Below are positions 33,290-42,099 of a DNA stretch of 61,058 bases, piece after piece. The stretch is taken from assembly GCA_016210495.1 (NCBI GenBank), contig JACQUC010000005.1, forward strand, positions 1 to 61,058, in the 5' to 3' direction. This DNA comes from Chloroflexota bacterium. Lineage in GTDB: Bacteria > Chloroflexota > FW602-bin22 > JACPRP01. The position numbers and the translations under genes are program-made. The notes beneath the pieces are model-generated. The model was not told where the DNA came from and ran no database searches. It saw only the letters and a list, made by a program, of their open reading frames with translations. Each line of letters opens with the position of its first letter. Position 1 is the stretch's first letter.

Positions 33290-35079
33290 ATGGCGTCCAA
33301 CTCCTTAAACGGTATTCCACCCAGCAACCGAATCTTTTCAAACCTCCGCTTCAAGCGCCTGTGCTTGGACCGCGAGTTGATCTCGCGCAGCTTCTCCAGC
33401 AGATACCTTTGGATCAGCTCCGCCGCCTGGATCGGATTCGTGCCCGCGCCTCCCTCCGGTTCGGCAATCACGTCGTCGATCAGCCCCAGCTCTTTCTGGT
33501 CTCTGGCCGTGGCCCGCAGCGTTTCGGTTGTATTCTTCACCCTCGCGAGTTCAGGATTTGCCTGGCTGTACAGGATCGTGGTTGCCGAAACAGGCTCGGC
33601 CACGAAAGCCATAGCATACTCCGTCATCGCGTTGAAATCCGCGATGGGCGTGCTGACCAGGCCTCCTCCGCTGCCTAAAACGCCGGTGACGATGCTTATC
33701 GTGGGCGCCTTATACGAGATCCCAGCCTCGATGCACTCCTGAATCTCTCTGGCGATGTCTGCACGCTCGGCGCTGATAGCCGCCTTGGCTCCCGGCGTGT
33801 CGGTCAAGAACACCGCCGGCAAATCGTGCCTCTCGCCCAGTTTGAGCATCCTTTTGAAATACCGCATGTCCGCCGGCGTTGGGTAGGAGGCGATCTTGTT
33901 GATCCATCCCGGCTTGTTGTTGGGTGTAAAATACGAAGGCTGGTTGCCAATGACGAGAAAAGTCTGGGAGTGGATCCGACCCAGGCCGGCGATTATGCTG
34001 GGGTACACGACATACTGGCGTCGCACCTCCACGTTGTACAGCGGCACGAAGGACTCGAAGCAAAGCCGCAGAATCGTTTCCGTGTCCAATCTGCGATAGT
34101 CCGTCATCAGCATCTGGAATCGCGCGTGCAGGTCTTCCAGATTGATCTTCTCCACAGACTTGGAAAGGACGACCAGATCGTGTTGGCCGGCGTCGTTTTC
34201 GAGGACGTCCTCTCGATACCTCGGATAAATTATCTCAGGGCTTGCCGATTGTCCGAACCTGAACCTTTTCTTTTCGGAAATAGTTGGCACCAGAGGCAGA
34301 TTCCTGAGATCGTCGTTAGAGATCTTGCCCTTGCCGGGGGAGCCGATGCAGCTTAGGATTTCGCCCAGAACGGCCAGCAGGTCTTCTTCTTTGACCAGCA
34401 TATCCAGCCTTTTTTCCTTGACCGCGGTCTCGGCGGTCTGGGATTCCTCGGGCGGCCGCTCGCCCTCGGCGCTTTCGATAACCTGCGGCCCGGCAAAGCC
34501 GAATCTCGTTCCTTCGACCGCTATGGTAAGGTCTGCGCTAGGGACCGCGCTGGCGGAAATCCCTCCCCAGACCTGATTGTGCAAAACGGCGATATAGGGG
34601 GTGTTGGTTGTTCGCTTGTATCGGGCAGCCAGGGCCGTCATGCGGGTCATCTGGAGCAAGGCGGTGTAGTTCTCGTGCTGCCTGGCGCCGGCCGAGGTGA
34701 AAAACGCGATGAAGGGCAGACCCCTTTCCGCGGCGAGCTCGGCAGCCTTGACGAACTTCTCGCCGGCCACCCTGCCAAACGTTCCATAACAGAAATCCTT
34801 GTGGGTGGCGTAGAAAATGAATCGTCTGCCCCCGATGCTTGCCGCCCCATATGAGGCAGCCTCATCGTGGCCCTTCTTTCTCTCCCGTTCCAGCCGCTCC
34901 TCGTAGGTTTCGTGGCCCTTGGGGGTCAGCTTGATCAGACCCCGCAGGCCATTGATCAGCAGATTCCCGTCTCTTTCCCGGAAATCCACCTCGATCTTGA
35001 ATCGTTCGAGGAAGCTAGTGCCCTGGCTCTGCCCAGCCGTCGGTACCTGTTGGCGCTCCTGTCTCTTGCTCATCACCAC
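33286..35079 (-). CDS. Fused acetyl-CoA carboxylase carboxyltransferase (AccD-AccA type)
   Basis: This 597-residue protein joins both crotonase-fold halves of a biotin-dependent carboxyltransferase. The beta half has GGRRFIFYATHKDFCYGTFG, then FFTSAGARQHENY and AVLHNQVWGGISAS. The alpha half has LPAVFLTDTPGAKAAISAER and GVLGSGGGLVSTPIADFNAM. The usual Cys4 zinc finger of bacterial AccD is absent from the N-terminus. It transfers CO2 from carboxybiotin to an acyl-CoA; acetyl-CoA is the default substrate but not proven. No biotin carboxylase or carrier gene is adjacent. The start is uncertain between GTG 35079 and ATG 35073. Confidence 0.82.
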   Translation of the reverse strand: MVMSKRQERQQVPTAGQSQGTSFLERFKIEVDFRERDGNLLINGLRGLIKLTPKGHETYEERLERERKKGHDEAASYGAASIGGRRFIFYATHKDFCYGTFGRVAGEKFVKAAELAAERGLPFIAFFTSAGARQHENYTALLQMTRMTALAARYKRTTNTPYIAVLHNQVWGGISASAVPSADLTIAVEGTRFGFAGPQVIESAEGERPPEESQTAETAVKEKRLDMLVKEEDLLAVLGEILSCIGSPGKGKISNDDLRNLPLVPTISEKKRFRFGQSASPEIIYPRYREDVLENDAGQHDLVVLSKSVEKINLEDLHARFQMLMTDYRRLDTETILRLCFESFVPLYNVEVRRQYVVYPSIIAGLGRIHSQTFLVIGNQPSYFTPNNKPGWINKIASYPTPADMRYFKRMLKLGERHDLPAVFLTDTPGAKAAISAERADIAREIQECIEAGISYKAPTISIVTGVLGSGGGLVSTPIADFNAMTEYAMAFVAEPVSATTILYSQANPELARVKNTTETLRATARDQKELGLIDDVIAEPEGGAGTNPIQAAELIQRYLLEKLREINSRSKHRRLKRRFEKIRLLGGIPFKELDAI

Positions 35080-35145
35080 TCAGCGCAGTCCAATGTCTGC
35101 CTATCATAGCGCCTAACAGCCCGAACGTCAATCTCGTTTTTGCAA

Positions 35146-35640
35146 CTACCGATGGCAGTTCTGGCACAGCGGGCTCGTGGAATCCGTCGCGCTGCTGAGT
35201 GGCAGGGTGTTCAGGTACTGGCCGCTGCCCCCGTGAGGCGCGTGGCAGGTCAGGCACTTGAGGTAGCCCGGCCCGGAGGCCACCAGCGCCGTCCCCGTGG
35301 AGTTCCACAGCCTGGTGCCACTGAAATCCCTCGCCAGGGGGTCCCACACTCGGTCTGCCGGTAGCGACGCCGTGTCGTTCACATCGACAGGATGGTCGGC
35401 GCCGGTATTCATCCCGTGGCAGGCCGAGCACAGGTTGGCGTTGGTCTGACTCAGAGTCGTGAACTTCCAGGTGTTCCGGTGCGGATCGTGGCAGCGATCG
35501 CAATCCTGTCCCCTCGTCCCCGCGCTTACCTGGTGCTGGGAAAGCCCCGCATCGAACGCCACGGCGCCCTGGCTGGTCACCGAGCCGTCGTGGCAGCTTA
35601 GCCCGAACCGGCTAGCGACTCGACAGCCACTCACCGGTTT
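35146..35640 (-). pseudogene. Multihaem c-type cytochrome, 5' truncated
   Basis: The minus strand reads haem-binding motifs CDRCH, CSACH, CLTCH and a terminal CQNCHR, plus LSCHDGSVTS, typical of doubled-CXXCH cytochromes. Upstream of about 35640 the frame loses similarity and enters the end of the DUF5615 gene, with no signal peptide or start. An exported cytochrome cannot be made from this remnant unless a start is supplied, so it is a truncated gene whose 5' part was probably lost when the toxin-antitoxin pair arrived. Confidence 0.65.
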
Positions 35641-35657
35641 GGGGGATGGAGCCTTGG

Positions 35658-36035
35658 CTAACGTAATCCTGTCTGACCACGCCGCAGAAATACGATAACA
35701 TCTTCCCAATCGCCGCCACCCTGCGCAGCGAGACGGCGTAATGCCTCCAGCAAGCCCCCGACGTCGTCGGAGCGAAAAGTACGGCTGCTGATAAACACGA
35801 CCCCAGTGTGGTGCTCTCCTGCTTCGGCTAGCTCCTTCAAAAGGGGCGGAATCGTGCGGCAATCGAAGCTAACCAGCACTCGCCGTTCCAGATATGCTGC
35901 ACGGAGAACGAGCGCGTCGAGCGCGCTGCGATAGTCGCCCCCTCTCCATTTCGACAGCTCCACCGCGTCAAGATCGTGCCGAATTAACCCTTCTGCCAGT
36001 GCACGTGGGAGGTGCGAGTCAAGCAGGAATCTCAT
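35658..36035 (-). CDS. DUF5615 PIN-like protein, probable toxin
   Basis: This 125-residue PIN-like protein starts MRFLLDSHLPRALAEGL, the DUF5615 signature, with a second conserved segment RRVLVSFDCRTIPPLL and a third GVVFISSRTF. DUF5615 genes usually sit downstream of DUF433 antitoxins, exactly as here (17-nt overlap with the preceding gene). The putative nuclease activity is inferred from the PIN-like fold. Confidence 0.82.
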   Translation of the reverse strand: MRFLLDSHLPRALAEGLIRHDLDAVELSKWRGGDYRSALDALVLRAAYLERRVLVSFDCRTIPPLLKELAEAGEHHTGVVFISSRTFRSDDVGGLLEALRRLAAQGGGDWEDVIVFLRRGQTGLR

Positions 36036-36444
36036 CGACCGTCACTACTTTTACGTTCGGGATGAGCCTCTCGATGTTGTCGGCGGCCCACTCGTTGTCC
36101 GCTAGGGCAGCTTCGATCTCTTTCGGGAACGCCGCGGCATAGTTCAAGGCTGCCGCGATTTGAACCTGTGGTCTATCGAGATGCTCGGCAATTCTCGCTA
36201 CGTTGCCGTCGAAGTCTCGCGCGATAGAGGCTATCTGCCATATCGCCAGCCTGGTGCCCTGCAGATACGCCTGGCGCCCGACCGGAGAGTCGCGGAACTC
36301 GATGAAGGCGAAATCCTGCTGTCGCAAGGCCTCGCCAAGCAGAATAGCCGCCGTTTCCGACGGAGTGCGCCCCAGCCGTCTGGCTTTGCGCGCCAGAGCA
36401 TCGACCTGCTCGTCCTTCAGCCTGAGACTTATTACCTTGGTCAT
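36019..36444 (-). CDS. DUF433 antitoxin with an N-terminal RHH-like segment
   Basis: This 141-residue protein begins with a ribbon-helix-helix-like stretch (KVISLRLKDEQVDALARKA) for operator binding. It continues with the DUF433 part (GTRLAIWQIASIARDFDGN, then DRPQVQIAAALNYAAAFP). It is upstream of and overlaps the DUF5615 gene, the common antitoxin-toxin order. Confidence 0.82.
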   Translation of the reverse strand: MTKVISLRLKDEQVDALARKARRLGRTPSETAAILLGEALRQQDFAFIEFRDSPVGRQAYLQGTRLAIWQIASIARDFDGNVARIAEHLDRPQVQIAAALNYAAAFPKEIEAALADNEWAADNIERLIPNVKVVTVDEIPA

Positions 36445-36569
36445 CCGACGCCTCCAATACTACGTCTGCTTACGCTGTAACTATTGTAGCTCAAAGAAGC
36501 CGCCCCCGCAAACTGCATCGCATCCGTTCATGTTTCACATCCGGTGACGTCGTGTGCCACACCTGCCAA

Positions 36570-36600
36570 GACCGACTCGGTTTCCGAAACCGAGTCGGTC
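36570..36600. repeat. 31-base perfect palindrome
   Basis: Arms GACCGACTCGGTTTC and GAAACCGAGTCGGTC flank a single C. There is no T-run on either side, so a simple terminator is unlikely; it may be a repeat-element core or binding site. Confidence 0.85.
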
Positions 36601-36700
36601 TGCGCAGAAGATGGGCGAAATCGACAGCAGCCTGTGCTATCATGTACAGCAGGTGCTCCCATATCCTACCGCGCAGCCACGGCGACGGAGGTGCTGCCAG

Positions 36701-38443
36701 ATGAGATCGATCCACAGTCTATCCCACGTGGTCAGATTGCTGGCCTGTGCGGTGCTCTTTGGCGCCTTGCTAGTACCTTCCGCCCGGGCCAGGGCCGGCA
36801 CCGGCGCCTGGACCTCCGCCGGGCCCGGTGACCGCATCGGGACCGTTGCCGTGGCCCCGTCTAACAGCCTGATCGTCTACGCCATCGGCAATCAAGGCTT
36901 ATGGAAAAGTCTCGACGGCGGCAGCAACTGGTCGCTGGTCGGCAGTGTCAAGCTCGACCCCGGCGCGCCGCTCGCCGTCGATCCCGTCGACCCTGCGATC
37001 GCTCATAGCGGTCTCCCGCGACCGGGCGGCGGAATCGTCAAGACCACGGATGGCGGGCTGACCTGGACCGTCGTGCGGCCCAATGCCAATGCCACTGCCC
37101 TCGCCATCGACCCATCGCGTCCGAGCATCATCTACGCGGGCCTGGCAACGGGTGGCACGGCCGAGATCATCAAGAGCAGCAACGGCGGAGCCACGTGGGG
37201 CTCGGTCTATGGCCCTGTCAACGCCAGTCCGGGAATCGCCTCGGTCGCCGGCATTATTGTCGATCCCACGAATCCGGACGTCGTCTATGCCGGCATCCAG
37301 CTCTACCACGGTGGCATCGTGCTGCGCTCGACCGACGCCGGCAGCCACTGGACAACCGTCGACAATGGCAGCAAGGTTCCGCTCATGGTGCCGACGGCGC
37401 TGGCGGCCGGGCCGGCGTCCAGCCCCGGCTCCCCAGGCTCCGTCTACGTCGGCTGGGGCCTGATGGGGCATAAGGCCCTGTTCAGAAGCGACGACGCCGG
37501 GGCCACTTGGAAAAACCTGACCTCTAGCCTGCCCTCGGGTGGCGGCACCATCGTCAGTCTGATCGCGGCCACAAACGCCAAGACCATCGTCGCCAGCAGC
37601 GCCGGCCTCAACAGCCAGACCCAGCAGCCTGGGGGCGTTTTCGTTTCGCTCGACGCTGGTGCGTCCTGGACCGAGCCCTCCCCCTCTCCGACGAACGTCG
37701 GCAAGCTAGCCTGGGCGCCGACCACGCGCACGCTCTACGTGGCCACGACCGACGGCGTCTGGCAGTTTGCCGTTCCCGAGACCGGACTTGAATTCGTGGT
37801 AGACCCCAGATTTCGCGACTACTATGACACCCACGATGGCTTGCGCATCCTGGGCAGCCCGATCTCCATCGGCGGACCAAAAGGCGGCTACTTCGTGCAG
37901 CTTTTCGAGAAAAGCCGCATCGAGGACCATGCCGGCGAGAGCCCTGACCCCAACTGGCAGTTTATGTACGGCCTGCTGGTCGACGAGCTACAGCAGGTAG
38001 GCGCCAACATCCCGGTGGGTGGTGACAAGTCCACCCAGACTTATGGAACCGTCCAGATGAAGGCAGCGGAGACCCTTAGGATAGCCCCTCCGCCCGGCTT
38101 CAGTGGCGGCACGGCGCGGCTGCCCGATGGGTCCATCTTTGTACCTTTCACTGCGGACCTCTCCCCGGCCCCCGGCCACAGCGTTCCCGGCCAGTTCTGG
38201 AGCTACATCAACCGCGCCGACCTCTTCCCCGCGGGTTGGCTGCACGACATCGGTCTGCCCATCACCGAGCCGCTGCGCGCCACCGTCGACAAAGGCGACG
38301 TAACCGGCAGGCAGATCACCATCCAGGCCTTCCAGCGCACGATCCTAACCTACGATCCCATGAACCCACCCGAGTGGCAAGTCGAGCGGGCCAACATCGG
38401 CACCGACTATCGGATCGCGTTTCCGAGCCGGGTGCCCAACTGA
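36701..38443 (+). CDS. Secreted Asp-box (BNR/sortilin-like) beta-propeller protein
   Basis: The ATG at 36701 follows GGAGGTG and opens a signal peptide (VVRLLACAVLFGALLVPSARA). At least six Asp-box repeats are visible (SLDGGSNW, TTDGGLTW, SSNGGATW, STDAGSHW, SDDAGATW, SLDAGASW), giving a propeller like photosystem-assembly or sialidase-type folds. The C-terminal 200 residues (RDYYDTHDGLRILGSPIS, then YFVQLFEKSRIEDH) form a module found in many secreted Chloroflexota proteins. The ligand is unknown. Confidence 0.85.
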   Translation: MRSIHSLSHVVRLLACAVLFGALLVPSARARAGTGAWTSAGPGDRIGTVAVAPSNSLIVYAIGNQGLWKSLDGGSNWSLVGSVKLDPGAPLAVDPVDPAIAHSGLPRPGGGIVKTTDGGLTWTVVRPNANATALAIDPSRPSIIYAGLATGGTAEIIKSSNGGATWGSVYGPVNASPGIASVAGIIVDPTNPDVVYAGIQLYHGGIVLRSTDAGSHWTTVDNGSKVPLMVPTALAAGPASSPGSPGSVYVGWGLMGHKALFRSDDAGATWKNLTSSLPSGGGTIVSLIAATNAKTIVASSAGLNSQTQQPGGVFVSLDAGASWTEPSPSPTNVGKLAWAPTTRTLYVATTDGVWQFAVPETGLEFVVDPRFRDYYDTHDGLRILGSPISIGGPKGGYFVQLFEKSRIEDHAGESPDPNWQFMYGLLVDELQQVGANIPVGGDKSTQTYGTVQMKAAETLRIAPPPGFSGGTARLPDGSIFVPFTADLSPAPGHSVPGQFWSYINRADLFPAGWLHDIGLPITEPLRATVDKGDVTGRQITIQAFQRTILTYDPMNPPEWQVERANIGTDYRIAFPSRVPN

Positions 38444-38829
38444 CGGCAGCCACACCATCCAAATAGCCCGGCGCGAAATGTGTCATTCGAAGGGGCCGTT
38501 CCATTTAGAAGGCTCCGTCGCCAGCCAAATGCCGGCGAAGGAAACCCGAGCGACCCCAAACTTGGTGCTAGCACCCTTGCCTTTGGATACCCTATTGGTA
38601 TATCCTGGGACTGGTCCTCATACGTCCACAGGTAGTCGAGACAGATGTCGAACGCAGGAGGAGATTTCGGGGGAGACTGCCATTTCGCCCCCCAATGAAA
38701 CGCTCGATGAAACGCTGCGGTGATAGATTATGGCCGAACCACCGAGCGTCGGAGACTGACTGACCGCGGGCCTCCAGCCCACTGCCGAAAGCCGATCGCC
38801 GACGGTCGAAAATCAAAAGGAGGGAAACT
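38444..38829. other. Intergenic stretch, no gene seen
   Basis: This gap of 386 bases lies between two plus-strand secreted-protein genes. An AAAAGGAGGG site at its end belongs to the next gene. Nothing else was recognised. Confidence 0.4.
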
Positions 38830-39390
38830 ATGCTCAGGCGTACCTTGAATCGATTGCTGCGAAAGCCCTTGTCGTTGATTCTCGTCAGCGGGTTGTGCGG
38901 GTTGCTGGTTGGTGTATTGGTGATGGCCCGGCCGGAGGGCGGCGGGCTGTTCGGGAGCGCGGTGACGGGCCCGGCAGCCAGTAGCACCAACCGGGAGATC
39001 GCGCTGCTGCAGTGGCACAAGTACTTACCAAGAAGTCCAGTCGTCATCAGCGCGGGCCATGGTCCCGGGGGCATCGCCTTCGACGGGGCCAACATGTGGG
39101 TGACGAATAGCCTTAGCAACAACGTGAGCGTGATACCCATCAACGCCACCGCCCCGAGCAAGACCTTGAGCGTGGGCCCTGAACCCGAGGGCATCGCCTT
39201 CGACGGGGCCAACATGTGGGTGGTGAATGGCGATAGCGACAGCGTGAGCGTGACACCCATCAACGGCACCATCCCGACCAAGGGTGCGGACGTCGGCCAT
39301 CTTCCCTCGGCCATCGCCTTCGACGGGGCCAACATGTGGGTGGCGAACTATGATAGCAATAACGTGAGCCTTGTTCCCACGGAGAGGTGA
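38830..39390 (+). CDS. Short YVTN/NHL-type beta-propeller protein with membrane anchor
   Basis: This 186-residue protein has an N-terminal anchor (LSLILVSGLCGLLVGVLVM) and then three 40-residue blades, each with IAFDGANMWV followed by SNNVSV or similar and a PINxT linker. A normal propeller of this kind has six or seven blades, so this one is short. The blades are nearly identical at DNA level (120-base tandem repeat), which suggests recent contraction. AAAAGGAGGG precedes the ATG. Confidence 0.75.
   Translation: MLRRTLNRLLRKPLSLILVSGLCGLLVGVLVMARPEGGGLFGSAVTGPAASSTNREIALLQWHKYLPRSPVVISAGHGPGGIAFDGANMWVTNSLSNNVSVIPINATAPSKTLSVGPEPEGIAFDGANMWVVNGDSDSVSVTPINGTIPTKGADVGHLPSAIAFDGANMWVANYDSNNVSLVPTER
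39070..39390 (+). repeat. 120-base coding tandem repeat, three copies
   Basis: Units begin at 39070, 39190 and 39310 with GGCATCGCCTTCGACGGGGC and encode propeller blades; a shared CCAACATGTGGGTG follows in each. Confidence 0.85.
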
Positions 39391-39616
39391 GCTGAGGGAA
39401 ATGCCTTTTTGGCGTGGGGACCAACGGGGCGGGTGATTCATGATCGCCCTGTCGGGAGCAATCGGGCCGGTTTAGCCACCGGCCCAGAGCCTGTGCAAAA
39501 TCCCGATGACCGAGCTTCGGCTCTCCTCCCCTGCCTCCCACCGCGCCCTCATGCTCCCCTGCACCATCGCTGACCCTGACCTGACCGGCGCCGATCACGT
39601 CGCCGGAGCGCTCCCA

Positions 39617-39724
39617 CTACCGGAGAGCGTTACAGGCTGGGGACATGACGCGCACCTCTACAAAACCGTGCCTGGACAGGATGGCGCACACCTCCTTTGC
39701 AGAAAGCACCCGCAGCCTACGCAA
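39617..39724 (-). pseudogene. hicA: Truncated HicA toxin
   Basis: Overlapping the end of hicB by 8 nt, a TTG opens RRLRVLSAKEVCAILSRHGF, the HicA N-terminus. After VEVR the frame reads unrelated residues and stops at 39617. The catalytic His region (GSH) and the rest of the fold are missing, so only the antitoxin remains functional. Confidence 0.65.
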
Positions 39725-39932
39725 CTGATACCTCGACCTGTGTGACGAAAATGTCGCCGTGTAGTCGGTCCGCTATCTCTTCGGGCGACGCCGTCTCGAA
39801 GAACAATTCCAGCGCTTCGCGAAGATTGTCCCTCGCTTGCTCAACACTGTCTCCCTGACTCGCAATATCTAACTCCGGACATAATGAGACATAGCCGTCA
39901 CCCTCACGCTCAATAATGGCAGTAAGTTTCAC
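39717..39932 (-). CDS. hicB: HicB-family antitoxin
   Basis: This is a 71-residue HicB-type protein: LTAIIEREGDGYVSLCPELD, then GDSVEQARDNLREALELFFE. The GTG at 39932 lies seven bases after GGAGG and is preferred over an earlier ATG. HicB normally neutralises the HicA RNase; here HicA is truncated (39617-39724), leaving this gene an orphan. The short form lacks an extra C-terminal DNA-binding domain. Confidence 0.8.
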   Translation of the reverse strand: MKLTAIIEREGDGYVSLCPELDIASQGDSVEQARDNLREALELFFETASPEEIADRLHGDIFVTQVEVSVA

Positions 39933-40163
39933 ATCATCACCTCCGGCCATTTGTCACCAAGCCAATTATACCCTACCGAGGGCGAAGACGTCGCCGCCGC
40001 CGTGCCAGTCGGCAGCACCGCGGCAGACGGGCAAGAGCGCGCCGCCGGCAGCGCCGCTGGCGACGTGGCGATCGCCTGCATGCTGATCAAGGATAGCATT
40101 CGACAGGTCACCCGATCTATAATCCAATTGTAGCAATCGGAGGTTGCCTGTCAAGCCCAAGCT

Positions 40164-41267
40164 ATGGCAAAAACATCTCTCGACCCCGAAAAGATCGACT
40201 TCAAGCCCTTGGAAGCAGCAGACTTCCCCTTGCTGCAAGAATGGCTCACGACAGATTTCGTGGCACAATGGTACAAAGAAGACGCCTCGGCCGAGAATAT
40301 CGAGAAGACCTATTCGCCGTGCATCCAAGGCGAGGAAGAGGCCCGCTGTTTCATCATTAGGTACGGGCAAACGCCCATAGGATACATCCAGATGTACCTG
40401 CTTGCCGACTCACCTGAATACAGCCGGTACCTGCCCGCCAACGGGGCCGGCGCGGCCGGTAGCGACCTGTACATCGGCGAGGCCGACTACATTCATAGAG
40501 CGCTCGGCAGTCTGATATTGCAAAAGTTCCTCGGCGAAGTTGCCTTTGCCTCGAAGCACGTCACCCGGTGCATCGTCGATCCTGACCCCGCGAACAAGAT
40601 AGCCATACGCGCCTACGAGAAAGCCGGCTTTGTCCATATCAGAACGGTACGCCTACTCAGAACGGTACGCCTACCGGAAACTGGGGAGCAACACTATTTA
40701 ATGGAAGCCACGAGGAAGCGGCTTCTCACACCCACGCAAACCTCGCCCCAAAGTGCCGCAACACCGGTGGCTCTTCGACCATGCGCAATCCGCCAATGTG
40801 TTCCCGCTGCGCATAAAGGTCGGCAATGCCTCCCGCGACCCAGGCCAGTTGCGTGTTGGTGTAGACCCGCCGCGGAATGGCGAGACGCACGAGATCGAGA
40901 TCGGGGTAGCGCATCTCACCGGTATCCTTGTCCCGCTTCGCAAACATCACGCTGCCGATCTCGCAGCCTCGCACGCCGGTCTCCAGATAGAGCGCCACCG
41001 CGAGAGCCTGCCCCGGAAACTGCTCCACAGGGACGTGCGGCAGGAAGCGGCGCGCATCCAGGAAGACACCGTGCCCGCCCGCCGGCTTCAGCACCGGCAC
41101 GCCGGCACCGTCGAGCTGCTCGACCATCGCAGCCGCCTGTCCGACGCGATATGCCAGGTAGGCCGGATCCAGCACCTCGCTCAGGCCCTGCGCAATGGCC
41201 TCCAGATCCCTCCCGGCCAGTCCGCCGTAGGTCGGAAAGCCCTCCGTCACCACCATCCGCTGCTTGA
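40164..41267 (+). CDS. GNAT acetyltransferase, aminoglycoside 6'-N-acetyltransferase-like, with run-on C-terminus
   Basis: Residues 1-183 form a GNAT domain like AAC(6'): FKPLEAADFPLLQEWLTT, IIRYGQTPIGYIQMYL, then CIVDPDPANKIAIRAYEKAG and QHYLME. The natural stop seems to be missing. After about 40720 the frame runs antisense through the tryptophanase gene for some 540 bases, giving low-quality Arg/Pro/Ala-rich sequence. An 18-base tandem duplication (TCAGAACGGTACGCCTAC) at about 40640-40675 repeats six residues near the end. Activity on aminoglycosides is family-based inference. Confidence 0.6.
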   Translation: MAKTSLDPEKIDFKPLEAADFPLLQEWLTTDFVAQWYKEDASAENIEKTYSPCIQGEEEARCFIIRYGQTPIGYIQMYLLADSPEYSRYLPANGAGAAGSDLYIGEADYIHRALGSLILQKFLGEVAFASKHVTRCIVDPDPANKIAIRAYEKAGFVHIRTVRLLRTVRLPETGEQHYLMEATRKRLLTPTQTSPQSAATPVALRPCAIRQCVPAAHKGRQCLPRPRPVACWCRPAAEWRDARDRDRGSASHRYPCPASQTSRCRSRSLARRSPDRAPPREPAPETAPQGRAAGSGAHPGRHRARPPASAPARRHRRAARPSQPPVRRDMPGRPDPAPRSGPAQWPPDPSRPVRRRSESPPSPPSAA

Positions 41268-42099
41268 CCCGCTCGAAGACCGCCCTATCGCGCACGCCCA
41301 GCAGCCCCCCGATGTTCGCCAGGCCATCCTTCTTAGCACTGAAGGTAAAGCCGTCGGCGTAGCTGAACACCGTTCGGACTGTCTCTTCCAGCGGCTTATC
41401 CATCCATTTCGGCTCGCGCCGATGGATGAACCACGCGTTCTCGGCAAACCGACAGGCATCGAGAAAGAGCGGCACGTCGTACTTCGCCAGCAACGACTTG
41501 GTCTGCCTGATGTTCTCCAGGGACACCGGCTGGCCGCCGACGCCGTTGTTCGTCAGCGTCAGCATCGCCAGCGGCACCTGTCCCGGCGCCGCACCCTCCA
41601 GCAGTTGGCCCAGACGCATGATGTCGATGTTGCCCTTGAAGGGATGCTCGTTGGTGGTATCCCGCGCCTCGGGGATCGGCAAGTCGACGGCAGAAGCCCC
41701 GATCGCTTCCAGGTTTGCTCGAGTCGTATCGAAGTGCGTGTTGTTCGGCACCATCTGCCCGGGCCGCACCATCGCCCCGAACAGGAGCGCCTCGGCGGCC
41801 CTGCCCTGATGTGTGGGCACGAACTGCGTGAACCCGAACACGTCTTCGACTACCTTAGCCAGTCTGTAGAAGCTCTCCGCCCCGGCGTACGATTCGTCGC
41901 CCCGGAGCAGCGCCGACCACTGCCGATCGCTCATCGCGCCCGTGCCACTGTCCGTCAGCAAGTCCACGTACACCTGCGTGGCCCTGATGTTGAACAGATT
42001 GTATCCGGCCACTTCCAGCCAGCGCTGCCGCTGCTCCCTGGTCGAAGGGTGCAGTGACTCGACCATCTTGATCCGAAACGGTTCGGGCATAAGCCGCAT
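40726..42099 (-). CDS. tnaA: Tryptophanase (PLP beta-eliminating lyase)
   Basis: This PLP enzyme splits L-tryptophan to indole, pyruvate and ammonia. The PLP lysine is in FTFSAKKDGLANIGG, about residue 260, and the cofactor site in HQGRAAEALLFG. Two specificity regions favour tryptophanase over tyrosine phenol-lyase: FDTTRAN matches the tryptophanase FDTT, and VRGCEIGS has Ile where tyrosine phenol-lyase has the substrate-binding Arg. The length of 457 residues is normal. No tryptophan permease gene is adjacent. Confidence 0.88.
   Translation of the reverse strand: MRLMPEPFRIKMVESLHPSTREQRQRWLEVAGYNLFNIRATQVYVDLLTDSGTGAMSDRQWSALLRGDESYAGAESFYRLAKVVEDVFGFTQFVPTHQGRAAEALLFGAMVRPGQMVPNNTHFDTTRANLEAIGASAVDLPIPEARDTTNEHPFKGNIDIMRLGQLLEGAAPGQVPLAMLTLTNNGVGGQPVSLENIRQTKSLLAKYDVPLFLDACRFAENAWFIHRREPKWMDKPLEETVRTVFSYADGFTFSAKKDGLANIGGLLGVRDRAVFERVKQRMVVTEGFPTYGGLAGRDLEAIAQGLSEVLDPAYLAYRVGQAAAMVEQLDGAGVPVLKPAGGHGVFLDARRFLPHVPVEQFPGQALAVALYLETGVRGCEIGSVMFAKRDKDTGEMRYPDLDLVRLAIPRRVYTNTQLAWVAGGIADLYAQREHIGGLRMVEEPPVLRHFGARFAWV

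Noticed and set aside
40753..42057. A 434-codon plus-strand open frame opposite tryptophanase
   Set aside because: It is the antisense of a well-supported PLP enzyme and is Arg/His/Gln-rich low-quality sequence.
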